From Bacteroidales bacterium (lineage in GTDB: Bacteria > Bacteroidota > Bacteroidia > Bacteroidales > VadinHA17), in contig JALONV010000021.1 of assembly GCA_025454755.1 (NCBI GenBank), positions 1 to 64,000 on the forward strand: a DNA stretch of 64,000 nucleotides. Direction: 5' to 3'. A program made the translations under genes and the position numbers. Of this stretch, positions 53,249-61,400 are shown in pieces. Each line of letters starts with the position of its first letter. The first letter of the stretch is position 1. The notes beneath the pieces were generated by a model that saw only the letters and a program-made list of their open reading frames with translations, did not search any database and was not told where the DNA came from.

Positions 53249-53829
53249 AAAAACTGATGGACCTGCCATCCCTCAAACCGTTCTCTTTGGTTGGAGGAAC
53301 AGCATTATCTCTGCGATATGGACATCGCAGTTCTATTGATCTTGATCTTTTTTCCCACGTAAAATTTGATCATCAGCAGATAATTAAGGAACTTGAAACA
53401 ACTTTTCAGGAAAGATTTGTTTACAAGCAACAACAGACAGAGTTTGGAATTTTTTGTTTTATTGATGACATAAAAGTTGATATTGTTTACTTTCCCCACC
53501 AGCCTATTGCAGAAATTGAAGAGGCCGATAATATCAGGATGTATAGCAGCGCTGATATTTCTGCAATGAAAATTCAGGCCATACTTGGCAGGGCTAAGAA
53601 AAAGGACTTCTGGGATTTATATGAATTGCTGCATCATTATCCTTTGCAGCAATTGATCGACTGGCATAAACAGAAATATCCAAGCCAGATGCTCGCAATA
53701 AGCATACCGCATGCTATCACATATTTTGCCGAAGCAGAGGATAGTGAAACACCGGTAAGTTTTAAAAATCAGACCTGGAACCAGATAAAAAAGGGGATTT
53801 CAAAGAGTGTCAGCGATTACCTGAGATAA
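53203..53829 (+). CDS. AbiEii/AbiGii-family nucleotidyltransferase toxin
   Basis: 208 residues with the AbiEii nucleotidyltransferase core GGTALSLRYGHRSSIDLDLF (residues 31-50), in which the DLDLF aspartates coordinate metal. The downstream YSSADISAMKIQAILGRAKKKDFWDLYELL segment is family-typical. AbiEii enzymes add nucleotides to tRNA and act in type IV toxin-antitoxin or phage-defence systems. It overlaps DUF6922 by 46 bases, and the pair lies in a region bordered by tRNA-Met sequences. Confidence 0.88.
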   Translation: MLHTEAVESGTFSLLKKLMDLPSLKPFSLVGGTALSLRYGHRSSIDLDLFSHVKFDHQQIIKELETTFQERFVYKQQQTEFGIFCFIDDIKVDIVYFPHQPIAEIEEADNIRMYSSADISAMKIQAILGRAKKKDFWDLYELLHHYPLQQLIDWHKQKYPSQMLAISIPHAITYFAEAEDSETPVSFKNQTWNQIKKGISKSVSDYLR

Positions 53830-53847
53830 AACCTGGCACAAACAAAA

Positions 53848-53879
53848 AACCACCCACATATTTGATAATGTAAGTGGTT
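53848..53879 (-). terminator. Hairpin downstream of tRNA-Met
   Basis: An aaccac/gtggtt stem is followed, on the minus strand, by a T-rich run. It lies 12 bases past the tRNA 3' end and could also serve the AbiEii gene coming from the other side. Confidence 0.6.
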
Positions 53880-53890
53880 GATTTCCTTCG

Positions 53891-53964
53891 TAGCGAGACG
53901 GGGGAATGATCCCCGGACCTCATGATTATGAATCATGCGCTCTAACCAACTGAGCTATCTCGCC
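53891..53964 (-). tRNA. tRNA-Met (CAT anticodon)
   Basis: A complete 74-base cloverleaf. The acceptor GGCGAGA pairs with TCTCGCT, the D arm is GCTC-AGTTGGTTA-GAGC, the anticodon stem is CATGA/TCATG with loop TTCATAA, the variable loop is AGGTC, and the T arm is CGGGG-ATCATTC-CCCCG. CCA is not encoded. The anticodon CAT fits elongator methionine; a lysidine-modified isoleucine tRNA cannot be excluded by eye. Confidence 0.93.
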
Positions 53965-54156
53965 GTGTCCACCGAAGCTTTCTTTGACCTCCGATGCATT
54001 TGCGCAGGAGGTAGTGAAAGTGGGCCGTGTCCATCGCTAAAAGGTGGAAGTTTTAAGCCTGCAAATATAAAGAGTTTGCGGTTAAATAACAATATGAAAA
54101 TTTTTAAGTTTCATTATTTTTTCTATATTGCAGAATAGTAATGAGGTTAATTCAGG

Positions 54157-54537
54157 ATGAGATTAAAGTATGAACTGGAATATACTCTGAACTGCTCGCC
54201 TAAAGTCCTTTTTTCAAGGCTGAGTACTCCCGAAGGACTATGTGAGTGGTTTGCAGACGATGTCAGTGTTGATGGGGATATTTTTACTTTCTTGTGGAGC
54301 AAATCCGCGACCAGGGCAAGGCTGATAGCTATCAAGGAAAATAAGTTCGTCAGGTTTGAATGGTCTGATGATACCAATGAAGAATCTAACTATTTTGAGT
54401 TCCGCATCAATATAGAAGAATTAAGCGGAAGTCTCGCGCTTATCATAATCGATTTCTCAGAACCCGAAGATAAAGAAGATGCCATCTCACTGTGGGATGC
54501 ACAGATCACTGATCTGAAAAGAGTACTGGGCGTGTAA
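54157..54537 (+). CDS. START-like (AHSA1/SRPBCC) domain protein
   Basis: 126 residues of the START/AHSA1 helix-grip type: YELEYTLNCSPKVLFSRLSTPEGLCEWFADDV, then RARLIAIKENKFVRFEW, then a C-terminal helix ISLWDAQITDLKRVLGV. This short form is a Bacteroidota family of unknown ligand. It is monocistronic, and a hairpin repeat begins right at its stop. Confidence 0.85.
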   Translation: MRLKYELEYTLNCSPKVLFSRLSTPEGLCEWFADDVSVDGDIFTFLWSKSATRARLIAIKENKFVRFEWSDDTNEESNYFEFRINIEELSGSLALIIIDFSEPEDKEDAISLWDAQITDLKRVLGV

Positions 54538-54538
54538 T

Positions 54539-54976
54539 ATGTTCATTTTTTGCTCGCCCAAAAAATGAACCAAAAAAGGGCGCCGGAAACGCAAAGACAA
54601 TCATTTCCTTGCCCACATGCCCTCCCGAACAAGGGCCGGAAATGATTGCCTTTCCCGCCGTTTCCGGTTTTTTGCTCTCGCGCCGTCTTATTTTAAATCC
54701 ATTATAAAGTTTTAATTCGAATACCCTATGTAATACCACTATTTCTGATTGTTACAAGTGGCGTATTAATTTTTCTGATATGCAGGAGCCCAATATTATC
54801 ACCAACCACAGAAATGGTATGAGTGGTGGCAAACCGGAAATGGTGCGAACCACGGCCTTTTTGGTGGCGCCTTTAAGGCTTTGTGTAGCAGGCGGACAAA
54901 AAGACCGGGGTTGGCATTTCCGGCCTCCTTTTCTTTGGTTCATTTCTTTTGGAGGAGCAAAAGAAATGAACAATAT
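54539..54976. mobile_element. Non-coding element with inverted hairpin ends (MITE-like)
   Basis: The left end (54540-54600) carries the hairpin gttcattttttg / caaaaaatgaac followed by caaaaaagggcgccgga. The right end (about 54,925-54,975) carries the related hairpin gttcatttcttttg / caaaagaaatgaac in the opposite orientation. The interior holds a second large stem (ccggaaacg, caatcatttcc / ggaaatgattg, cgtttccgg at 54,583-54,670) and no gene. One end-like copy lies at 14.1 kb in the transposase remnant. The mobile nature is inferred. Confidence 0.55.
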
Positions 54977-55023
54977 GAATTTTAGTAAAAATGAAGTAGT
55001 TTTGCATCCAAATTACGTCAGTA

Positions 55024-56544
55024 GTGAAGAAGCTTGACAAATTTGTCGTAAAATCATTCATAGGCCCTCTGATACTCACATTTTTTATTGTGCTTATCAT
55101 CCTTCTTTTACAGTTCCTGTGGATGTATGTCGATGAACTTGCCGGGAAAGGACTTAACTTCCCCATCCTTGCAGAACTGCTCTTCCAGTTCTCCCTCTCT
55201 TTCGTCCCCACAGCACTGCCGCTGGCTATACTCCTCGCATCGCTTATGACTTTCGGCAATATGGGTGAATTCAGTGAACTGACTGCACTCAAATCCTCGG
55301 GTATTCCCCTGAAGCGCATAATGATGCCACTTATCGTGATAATCACCATCCTGGTCGGCGTATCATTCTTTTTTTCAAACTATGTTCTGCCCTACTCCAA
55401 CCAGCAGGCACGCTCGCTTCTGTATGACATCCGGCGCAAACGACCCGATATTAACCTTCAGGCAGGGACATTCAACAACGACATTGACGGTTTCAGCATT
55501 AAGGTCGGTTCCAAGGATCCCGGCACCAATCGCCTCGATAAGCTGATAATATACGATCACCGCAACAAGAGAACAAATCCTCCTGTTACAATCGCCGATT
55601 CAGGTTATATTAAAGTAACACCTGATGAATCGTCGATGATAATGGTGCTTTATAATGGCCATTCCTATTCCGAACTTGAAGAAAAGAATGTTATCCCTGC
55701 CGAAAAAAAATACCCTTCAAGGAAAGATTATTTCAAGGAACAGACTATCGTTCTTCCGCTTTCCGGATTCGACCTTGAAAGAAGCGGACACGAAATATTC
55801 AGTAAAATGTCATGGAGCATGAACATGGAACAGCTCGCATATTTTGTTGATTCACTTACTGAAGACTACACTCAAAGACAGGCAGGTCAATATAAGGAGT
55901 TTTTAACCAGCAAACTATATGTTGAACAAAAACAACAGGTTCCAGGCTACGCAAGGAGCGATGAAAAGATTAATTCCACATCCGATTCTCTGGTATTCAG
56001 TGCAAGAGCTATTTATGATACAATGCCTGTCGCCGAGAAGCTGGATATCCTGATAAAATCAATCGAGGGAATGACTGACGCGAACAGTTACATTGCAGGA
56101 AAGGTAGAAACAATGGAATCAGCCATCAGAAATATTGGAGCCTACGAGGTCTACTGGCATGAAAAACTGACCATTCCCTTTGCCTGCATCGTCTTCTTCC
56201 TTATAGGAGCCCCGCTGGGTGCAATAATCCGGAAAGGCGGACTTGGAACTCCTGCAGTCATTTCAATCTTTTTCTTTGTCGTATGGTATGTAATAACCAT
56301 CTCAGGGAAAAAACTTGTGGAAGAAGGCGTTATAGCTAGCATTGCAGGTATGTGGGCTTCATCCTTCCTTCTTCTTCCCGTTGGCATATTCCTGACATAC
56401 AAGGCTTCCAATGATTCGGTAATAATGAATATTGATACATATCTTGGGATTTTCCGCAAGATAAAGAACTATATATACAGGATCACTTTTCAGGGAAAAA
56501 GTAAAAATCCTGACAATAAAACACTGGATAATGACGAATTATAA
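55024..56544 (+). CDS. LptF/LptG-family (YjgP/YjgQ) permease
   Basis: 506 residues: three N-terminal membrane helices with the family loop [22 protein letters not shown], a large periplasmic beta-jellyroll domain (residues 120-380), and three C-terminal helices with [18 protein letters not shown]. The family forms the transmembrane part of the LptB2FG exporter that drives lipopolysaccharide to the outer membrane. The start is GTG at 55024. The periplasmic part contains an extended helical stretch typical of Bacteroidota. It overlaps ribBA by 14 bases. Confidence 0.92.
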   Translation: MKKLDKFVVKSFIGPLILTFFIVLIILLLQFLWMYVDELAGKGLNFPILAELLFQFSLSFVPTALPLAILLASLMTFGNMGEFSELTALKSSGIPLKRIMMPLIVIITILVGVSFFFSNYVLPYSNQQARSLLYDIRRKRPDINLQAGTFNNDIDGFSIKVGSKDPGTNRLDKLIIYDHRNKRTNPPVTIADSGYIKVTPDESSMIMVLYNGHSYSELEEKNVIPAEKKYPSRKDYFKEQTIVLPLSGFDLERSGHEIFSKMSWSMNMEQLAYFVDSLTEDYTQRQAGQYKEFLTSKLYVEQKQQVPGYARSDEKINSTSDSLVFSARAIYDTMPVAEKLDILIKSIEGMTDANSYIAGKVETMESAIRNIGAYEVYWHEKLTIPFACIVFFLIGAPLGAIIRKGGLGTPAVISIFFFVVWYVITISGKKLVEEGVIASIAGMWASSFLLLPVGIFLTYKASNDSVIMNIDTYLGIFRKIKNYIYRITFQGKSKNPDNKTLDNDEL

Positions 56545-57763
56545 ATTTAACACAATTGAAGAAGCTATTGAAGATATCAGGAAGGGAAAGCTTCTTATTG
56601 TTGTCGATGATGAAGACCGTGAAAATGAGGGTGATTTCATTTGCTCAGCAGAACTTATTACTCCCGAACTTGTAAACTTCATGGCAAAGCATGGAAGGGG
56701 GCTTATATGCGCCCCGCTTCCTGAAGAGAGATGCGAGGAGCTTGAACTCGACCTGATGGTCGCCGTTAACACTTCATTTCACGAGACCCAGTTCACCGTA
56801 ACTGTTGACCTTTTAAGCGATGAGACGAGCACCGGAGTCTCTGCAAAAGACAGGGCGCTGACAGTAAAAGCTCTGGTCGATCCTGCAACAAAACCCTCAG
56901 ACCTTGGCCGTCCTGGTCATATTTTGCCACTCAGGGCAAAAACCAAGGGAGTGCTCAGAAGAGCAGGGCATACTGAAGCAGTGGTTGACCTTACACGTTT
57001 TGCCGGACTTAATCCCGGGGGAGCGCTGGTCGAAATAATGAATGACGACGGCTCGATGGCAAGAGTGCCTGACCTTGTTAAACTGAGAAAGAAGTTCGGG
57101 ATTAAGATTATTACCATCCGCGACCTCATCAAATACAAACTCGAGAGAGATTCCATTATTGAAATCGGAGAAAGAGTTAAATTACCCACCGAGCAGGGTG
57201 AATTCGAATTCATTCCTTTCAGGCAGACTAGCAACGGATTAGAGCACAGCGCCCTGGTAAAGGGCAACTGGACTCCGGATGAGCCTGTGCTCGTGCGAGT
57301 CCACTCTTCATGCTTCACCGGCGACATTTTCGGATCAATGAGATGCGATTGCGGAGCACAGCTTCACAAAGCAATGGAGATGGTGGAGAAGGAAGGCAAG
57401 GGAGTAATAATTTACCTCAACCAGGAGGGAAGAGGTATCGGCCTTTTTAATAAAATAAAAGCATATCGCCTGCAGGATGAAGGCATGGATACAGTTCAGG
57501 CGAATATAAAGCTTGGCTTTGGAGAAGATGAAAGGGATTATGGTGTTGGCGCAAGCATTATGAGAGCCCTTGGCCTGGGCAAAGTGAAGCTTATTTCAAA
57601 CAACCCCGTTAAAAGAGCAGGACTCGAAGGATATGGGATACATATAGTGGAAACCATACCTCTGATTATTGAATCGAATCCGTTTAACAAATTCTACCTT
57701 GAGACAAAGGCAAACAAGATGGGTCATGACCTGACCTGCTACAAGCATATTGTCAAGGACTGA
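56531..57763 (+). CDS. ribBA: Bifunctional DHBP synthase / GTP cyclohydrolase II (riboflavin biosynthesis)
   Basis: 410 residues. Residues 1-200 are 3,4-dihydroxy-2-butanone-4-phosphate synthase ([23 protein letters not shown]). Residues 205-405 are GTP cyclohydrolase II with the zinc cysteines in [17 protein letters not shown] and [10 protein letters not shown]. Together they make the two precursors of riboflavin. Its start lies inside the LptF/G gene (14-base overlap), so coupling is likely. No FMN riboswitch is visible, as expected for an internal operon gene. Confidence 0.96.
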   Translation: MTNYKFNTIEEAIEDIRKGKLLIVVDDEDRENEGDFICSAELITPELVNFMAKHGRGLICAPLPEERCEELELDLMVAVNTSFHETQFTVTVDLLSDETSTGVSAKDRALTVKALVDPATKPSDLGRPGHILPLRAKTKGVLRRAGHTEAVVDLTRFAGLNPGGALVEIMNDDGSMARVPDLVKLRKKFGIKIITIRDLIKYKLERDSIIEIGERVKLPTEQGEFEFIPFRQTSNGLEHSALVKGNWTPDEPVLVRVHSSCFTGDIFGSMRCDCGAQLHKAMEMVEKEGKGVIIYLNQEGRGIGLFNKIKAYRLQDEGMDTVQANIKLGFGEDERDYGVGASIMRALGLGKVKLISNNPVKRAGLEGYGIHIVETIPLIIESNPFNKFYLETKANKMGHDLTCYKHIVKD

Positions 57764-57780
57764 GAATTTTAGTAGATTTG
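57750..57780 (+). promoter_or_regulatory. Promoter for fmt
   Basis: TTG (57750-57752), a 20-base spacer and TAGATTTG (57773-57780) match the Bacteroidota consensus. It starts inside the last codons of ribBA, 20 bases before the fmt ATG. Confidence 0.5.
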
Positions 57781-57799
57781 TCCTATTGTACTGTCCGTT

Positions 57800-58765
57800 A
57801 TGAAGAACATCAGGATCGTATTCATGGGAACGTCAGAGTTTGCAGTGGCTACACTTGGCTCATTGCTCATGAATGGATTCAATGTAGTTGGTGTCGTTAC
57901 AGCGCCTGACAAGCCGGCCGGCCGGGGCAGGAAGATTGCGAAATCGGCAGTCAAGGCTTTTGCCGAATACAGCTCACTGCCAATAATGCAGCCTGAGAAC
58001 CTGAAAGATCCTTTTTTTACCGATTCTCTTCAGAAGATAAATGCCGACATTTTTATTGTCGTCGCATTCAGAATGCTTCCTGAAGTAATCTGGAAGATGC
58101 CGCCACTCGGGACCATAAACCTGCATGCATCATTGCTTCCTCATTACCGGGGCGCAGCCCCCATTAACAGGGCGATAATGAATGGAGAAACACTCACAGG
58201 GGTAACCACATTTTTCATCGACGATAAGATTGATACTGGAAAAATCCTCATGCGCGAGGGAATCCAGATCTTTCCATTTGAAAATGCCGGAGACCTGCAC
58301 GACAGACTGATGAAGCATGGGGCAAGACTTATAATCAGAACACTCGAAGGACTTGTGCAAGGTATAATAGTACCGCATCCTCAGTCAAAATTCCTGAAAC
58401 CCGGGGAAATACCAAAAGAGGCTCCAAAAATCTTCCCGGAAGATTGTCTGATAGACTGGAACAATGAACCTGTAACCATTCATAATTTCATAAGAGGGCT
58501 TGCGCCATACCCGGGTGCTAAATCATTTATAAAGACAGGCGCGGAGAATATCTCCTTCAAGGTGTTTGAAAGTCTGCCGGAAAACGGAACTCATATGCTG
58601 AAGCCGGGATTTATAATTTCCGACGGCAAACATTTCATCAAGATAGCCTGCAAAAACGGATTTTTAAATATCCTGAATCTTCAGCTCGAAGGTAAAAACA
58701 GGATGAATACAGTGGAGTTCCTCAGAGGTAACAGTATCTTAAACTCATCAGTTTCTTCTAGTTAG
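57800..58765 (+). CDS. fmt: Methionyl-tRNA formyltransferase
   Basis: 321 residues. The N-terminal formyltransferase domain has FMGTSEFAVATL, HASLLPHYRGAAPINRAI (with the catalytic His and Asn) and TGVTTFFIDDKIDTG. The C-terminal OB-like domain (about 210-315) holds IRGLAPYPGAKSF. It formylates initiator Met-tRNA for translation start. It has its own promoter in the ribBA end. Its stop overlaps the convergent glucosaminidase gene by eight bases. Confidence 0.96.
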   Translation: MKNIRIVFMGTSEFAVATLGSLLMNGFNVVGVVTAPDKPAGRGRKIAKSAVKAFAEYSSLPIMQPENLKDPFFTDSLQKINADIFIVVAFRMLPEVIWKMPPLGTINLHASLLPHYRGAAPINRAIMNGETLTGVTTFFIDDKIDTGKILMREGIQIFPFENAGDLHDRLMKHGARLIIRTLEGLVQGIIVPHPQSKFLKPGEIPKEAPKIFPEDCLIDWNNEPVTIHNFIRGLAPYPGAKSFIKTGAENISFKVFESLPENGTHMLKPGFIISDGKHFIKIACKNGFLNILNLQLEGKNRMNTVEFLRGNSILNSSVSSS

Positions 58766-59777
58766 CCGGCTTCATTGCTCTGAGCCATATCTTCTGCCCG
58801 GCAACAGGATCTTCACCTTCCGGTATCATGTTGTATTCATACAGCTTTTTAAGCTTTACTCCATATTTCTGTGAGATGTAATACAGAGTCTCGCCTTCAA
58901 CCACGATATGTACTTCCCTTCCGGGTTCAGCTTTATCCCTTTTCGGCTGGAGATAAAGTATCTGGCCCGCTACCGGTGTGAAATCATTGTCAAGTTCATT
59001 ATACCTTGTCAGTTCCCACTTCAGCAGTTCAAAATCCTTTTCGATAGACCCGATCGTTTCTCCCTCCTTAACAATGATATATTGTATCCTGTTATTCTCC
59101 ATGATCCTCGGAACTCTGGCCTGTACCACAGATGTTCCGTTATTTATGTTTACCGGGGTAACAGGTTCACCAGGAACCGGTCTTACAGTACCTGGTTTTG
59201 GCGGAACTGTTTCTGCAACAGGCTTCTCCGGAGCTTTAAAACCTCTGTCGTAATAATATAAATTGTTTACCTCTATTTTTCTGATAAGCATGTCTGCATA
59301 ATCGGGATTGGTAGCATATCCGGCTTTCTTAAGTCCTTTTGCCCAGCCTTTATAATCTGTCGAAGGAAGATCAAAAAGGAAACTGTACCTCGAAGTCGAT
59401 TTAAGAAAGTCGGAATGGTCATAAAAGGAATCTTGAGCGCGGCTGTATTTCCTGAAACATTCGTTCCTCCTGTCATCGTTATGCCTGATTGTTGGTCCGG
59501 TCCAGTTATCATGGCATTTTATTCCGAAGTGATTATTAGCTTCTCTTGCCAGCCGGCTGCGGCCAAAATCAGATTCAATCATCCCCTGTGCAAGGGTTAT
59601 ACTCGCAGGAATACCGGTCCTCTTCATTTCACTTACCGCCAGATCTTTGTATTTCGCGATGTAAGCTGCGGCATTCGGTTCTTCTGATGAAGAGTTTACA
59701 ACAGGTCTGGACGACCTGCAGGAATCAAGCAGGATTAAAACAATAATTAAAAAAGATATGGTCCTTATTTTATACAT
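58758..59777 (-). CDS. Lipoprotein with N-acetylglucosaminidase domain and two LysM modules
   Basis: 339 residues. A lipobox (LLDSC, Cys20) is followed by a glucosaminidase/FlgJ-type domain (residues 40-175: GIPASITLAQGMIESDFGRSRLAREANNHFGIKC with the catalytic glutamate in MIES), a proline-rich linker, and two LysM repeats (about 230-275 and 290-335: VKEGETIGSIEKDFELLKWEL and VVEGETLYYISQKYGVKLKKL). It hydrolyses peptidoglycan glycan strands and is attached to the cell wall. It likely assists growth or division. Confidence 0.93.
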   Translation of the reverse strand: MYKIRTISFLIIVLILLDSCRSSRPVVNSSSEEPNAAAYIAKYKDLAVSEMKRTGIPASITLAQGMIESDFGRSRLAREANNHFGIKCHDNWTGPTIRHNDDRRNECFRKYSRAQDSFYDHSDFLKSTSRYSFLFDLPSTDYKGWAKGLKKAGYATNPDYADMLIRKIEVNNLYYYDRGFKAPEKPVAETVPPKPGTVRPVPGEPVTPVNINNGTSVVQARVPRIMENNRIQYIIVKEGETIGSIEKDFELLKWELTRYNELDNDFTPVAGQILYLQPKRDKAEPGREVHIVVEGETLYYISQKYGVKLKKLYEYNMIPEGEDPVAGQKIWLRAMKPAN

Positions 59778-59811
59778 TCAAAGTTTTTTCTGACTGGTTT
59801 CTGATAGTTTT

Positions 59812-59962
59812 GGAGATTCCTCGCTAACGCTCGGAATGACACAAATTGTTGAGATGAATGGGAGAGGGAAAGAGGAATTCCATCGGAATTCCTCTTTCCC
59901 TCTCCCATTCCAAAAAAACTCCATGTCATTCCGAATGGAGCGAAGCGAAATGAGGAATCTCC
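59812..59962. repeat. Nested palindrome with GGAATGACA-type outer arms
   Basis: The inner part is a perfect inverted repeat of 26 + 26 bases (59856-59881 and 59885-59910) around the three-base centre atc. The outer arms ggagattcctcgct-aacgctcggaatgaca (59812-59841) and tgtcattccg...gaggaatctcc (59924-59962) are complementary in their ends. The outer arm sequence is a widely dispersed intergenic element in Bacteroidota. Confidence 0.85.
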
Positions 59963-60220
59963 TTCTATTTAAACTTATTCTTTTTATGTTGACTTCGTTT
60001 TGGCAAATGTAGTAAAGGACATTTCGAATCAAAATCTAATTTATTGGCATTTATGCATTTTTATTAACCAAGTTATGATACTATCTTTCATATTATGCTG
60101 ACACGGATTGAGAATCCGCACTATCGGGAGTAGTAACCATTTGATTTCCTCCGTGGTAAAATTTCTTATTCCAAATCCATAATTATTCTAACTTTGTAAT
60201 ATGTACTGAAACAGAATGTT
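59963..60220. other. Intergenic region upstream of cdd
   Basis: AT-rich sequence with TAACTTTG at 60189-60196, a -7 box for cdd. No other feature is seen. Confidence 0.5.
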
Positions 60221-60721
60221 ATGAAACGGAACAAAAATATTTCCTTTACCTATAAAGAATTTGACAAGGCTGAAGATCTTGCAAAAGCTGACCTGGAGCT
60301 GTTAAACTCTGCAAAAAAGGCTTCTGAAAATGCCTATGCTCCCTACTCAGGATTCATGGTTGGTGCTGCACTGAGGCTTGAGAGCGGAAAGATCATTACC
60401 GGGGCAAATGTTGAAAATGCCGCATTTCCGTCAGGGATATGTGCTGAAAGAAATGCCATCTCAAATGCATCAGCCAATTATCCTGGCGACAAGCCTGTGG
60501 CTCTGGCTATAGCTGCATATTCAGAGAATAACCATTCGCCTGAACCTGTATCCCCCTGTGGCAACTGCAGGCAGGTAATTGCTGAAGAGGAGCTCAGGAA
60601 CAGAAAGAAAATAAGAATAATAATGGGAGGAAAGAGCAAGATCAGATTAGTTGAGTCAGGAGGAGATCTTCTTCCTCTTCAGTTTAACAGCAACAGCCTC
60701 AAAGTCAACCCTCGGAAATGA
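60221..60721 (+). CDS. cdd: Cytidine deaminase
   Basis: 166 residues. The zinc site is Cys74 and Glu76 in GICAERN plus Cys113 and Cys116 in PCGNCRQ, the standard cytidine deaminase signature. It converts cytidine and deoxycytidine to uridine forms in pyrimidine salvage. The first 28 residues are a slightly longer N-terminus than in the usual 130-residue enzyme. It converges with and overlaps the response regulator gene by 17 bases. Confidence 0.95.
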   Translation: MKRNKNISFTYKEFDKAEDLAKADLELLNSAKKASENAYAPYSGFMVGAALRLESGKIITGANVENAAFPSGICAERNAISNASANYPGDKPVALAIAAYSENNHSPEPVSPCGNCRQVIAEEELRNRKKIRIIMGGKSKIRLVESGGDLLPLQFNSNSLKVNPRK

Positions 60722-61400
60722 TAAGCTGGAACCCCGCTCCATGTATGTTCTTTATATTGAGCCGCGGATCTTCAGACAGAAATTTTCTCAGCTTGGTAAT
60801 ATAAACATCCATGCTTCTCGCTGTGAAGTAGTCGTCGTTACCCCAGATCTTCTTTAATGCCATCTCCCTGCTGATCAGAGCATTTGGATTAAGGGCGAGC
60901 AGCTCCAGAAGCTGAGCTTCCTTGGGTGAAAGCTTTTTCTCATCGTCACCTGCCGTCAGTGTTCTTAGTTTTGAATTGAAAATGAACTTGCCTATCTCAT
61001 AAATATCCTTTGTTCCGCTTTGATAATCACGCCGGGCAAGAATAGCTCTTATCTTGGCCAGCAGGATCTCGGTGTCAAAGGGTTTGGTTATATAATCATC
61101 CCCGCCGGCATCATAGCCTGTAAGAACATCTTCTTTAAGCTTCTTTGCAGTAAGAAAAATGATCGGCACAAGGTTGTTTATCTGTCTTATCTCCCTTGCT
61201 ATCGTGAATCCGTCGACATGAGGCAGCATGACATCAAGGATGCAAATGTCGAACATCCCCTTGCGGAAATGATCGACAGCATATTTGCCGTCATCGACCC
61301 ATTCAACAGAAAACTCATTTATCTCGAGGTATGATTTAAGCACTGATCCAAAGCTCAGATCATCTTCAACAAGAAATATTTTTACACTCCTGGAGCTCAT
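60705..61400 (-). CDS. OmpR-family response regulator, RprY-like
   Basis: 231 residues: receiver domain with EDD (12-14), Asp56 in CILDVMLPHVDG, Lys near 106 (TKPFD), and a winged-helix domain (FNSKLRTLTAGDDEKKLSPKEAQLLELLALNPNALISREMALKKIWG) characteristic of the Bacteroidota RprY regulator. It is downstream of its kinase with a four-base overlap. RprY is linked to oxidative-stress and redox-related gene regulation in Bacteroides/Porphyromonas. Confidence 0.93.
   Translation of the reverse strand: MSSRSVKIFLVEDDLSFGSVLKSYLEINEFSVEWVDDGKYAVDHFRKGMFDICILDVMLPHVDGFTIAREIRQINNLVPIIFLTAKKLKEDVLTGYDAGGDDYITKPFDTEILLAKIRAILARRDYQSGTKDIYEIGKFIFNSKLRTLTAGDDEKKLSPKEAQLLELLALNPNALISREMALKKIWGNDDYFTARSMDVYITKLRKFLSEDPRLNIKNIHGAGFQLIISEG

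Noticed and set aside
54506-54739. 77-codon frame on the minus strand with FAFPAPFFGSFFGRAKNE
   Set aside because: It is read from the hairpin repeat; the same residues form the false tail of the transposase remnant at 14.1 kb.
56480-56535. FMN riboswitch upstream of ribBA
   Set aside because: ribBA starts inside the preceding permease gene and no RFN-type conserved elements are seen.
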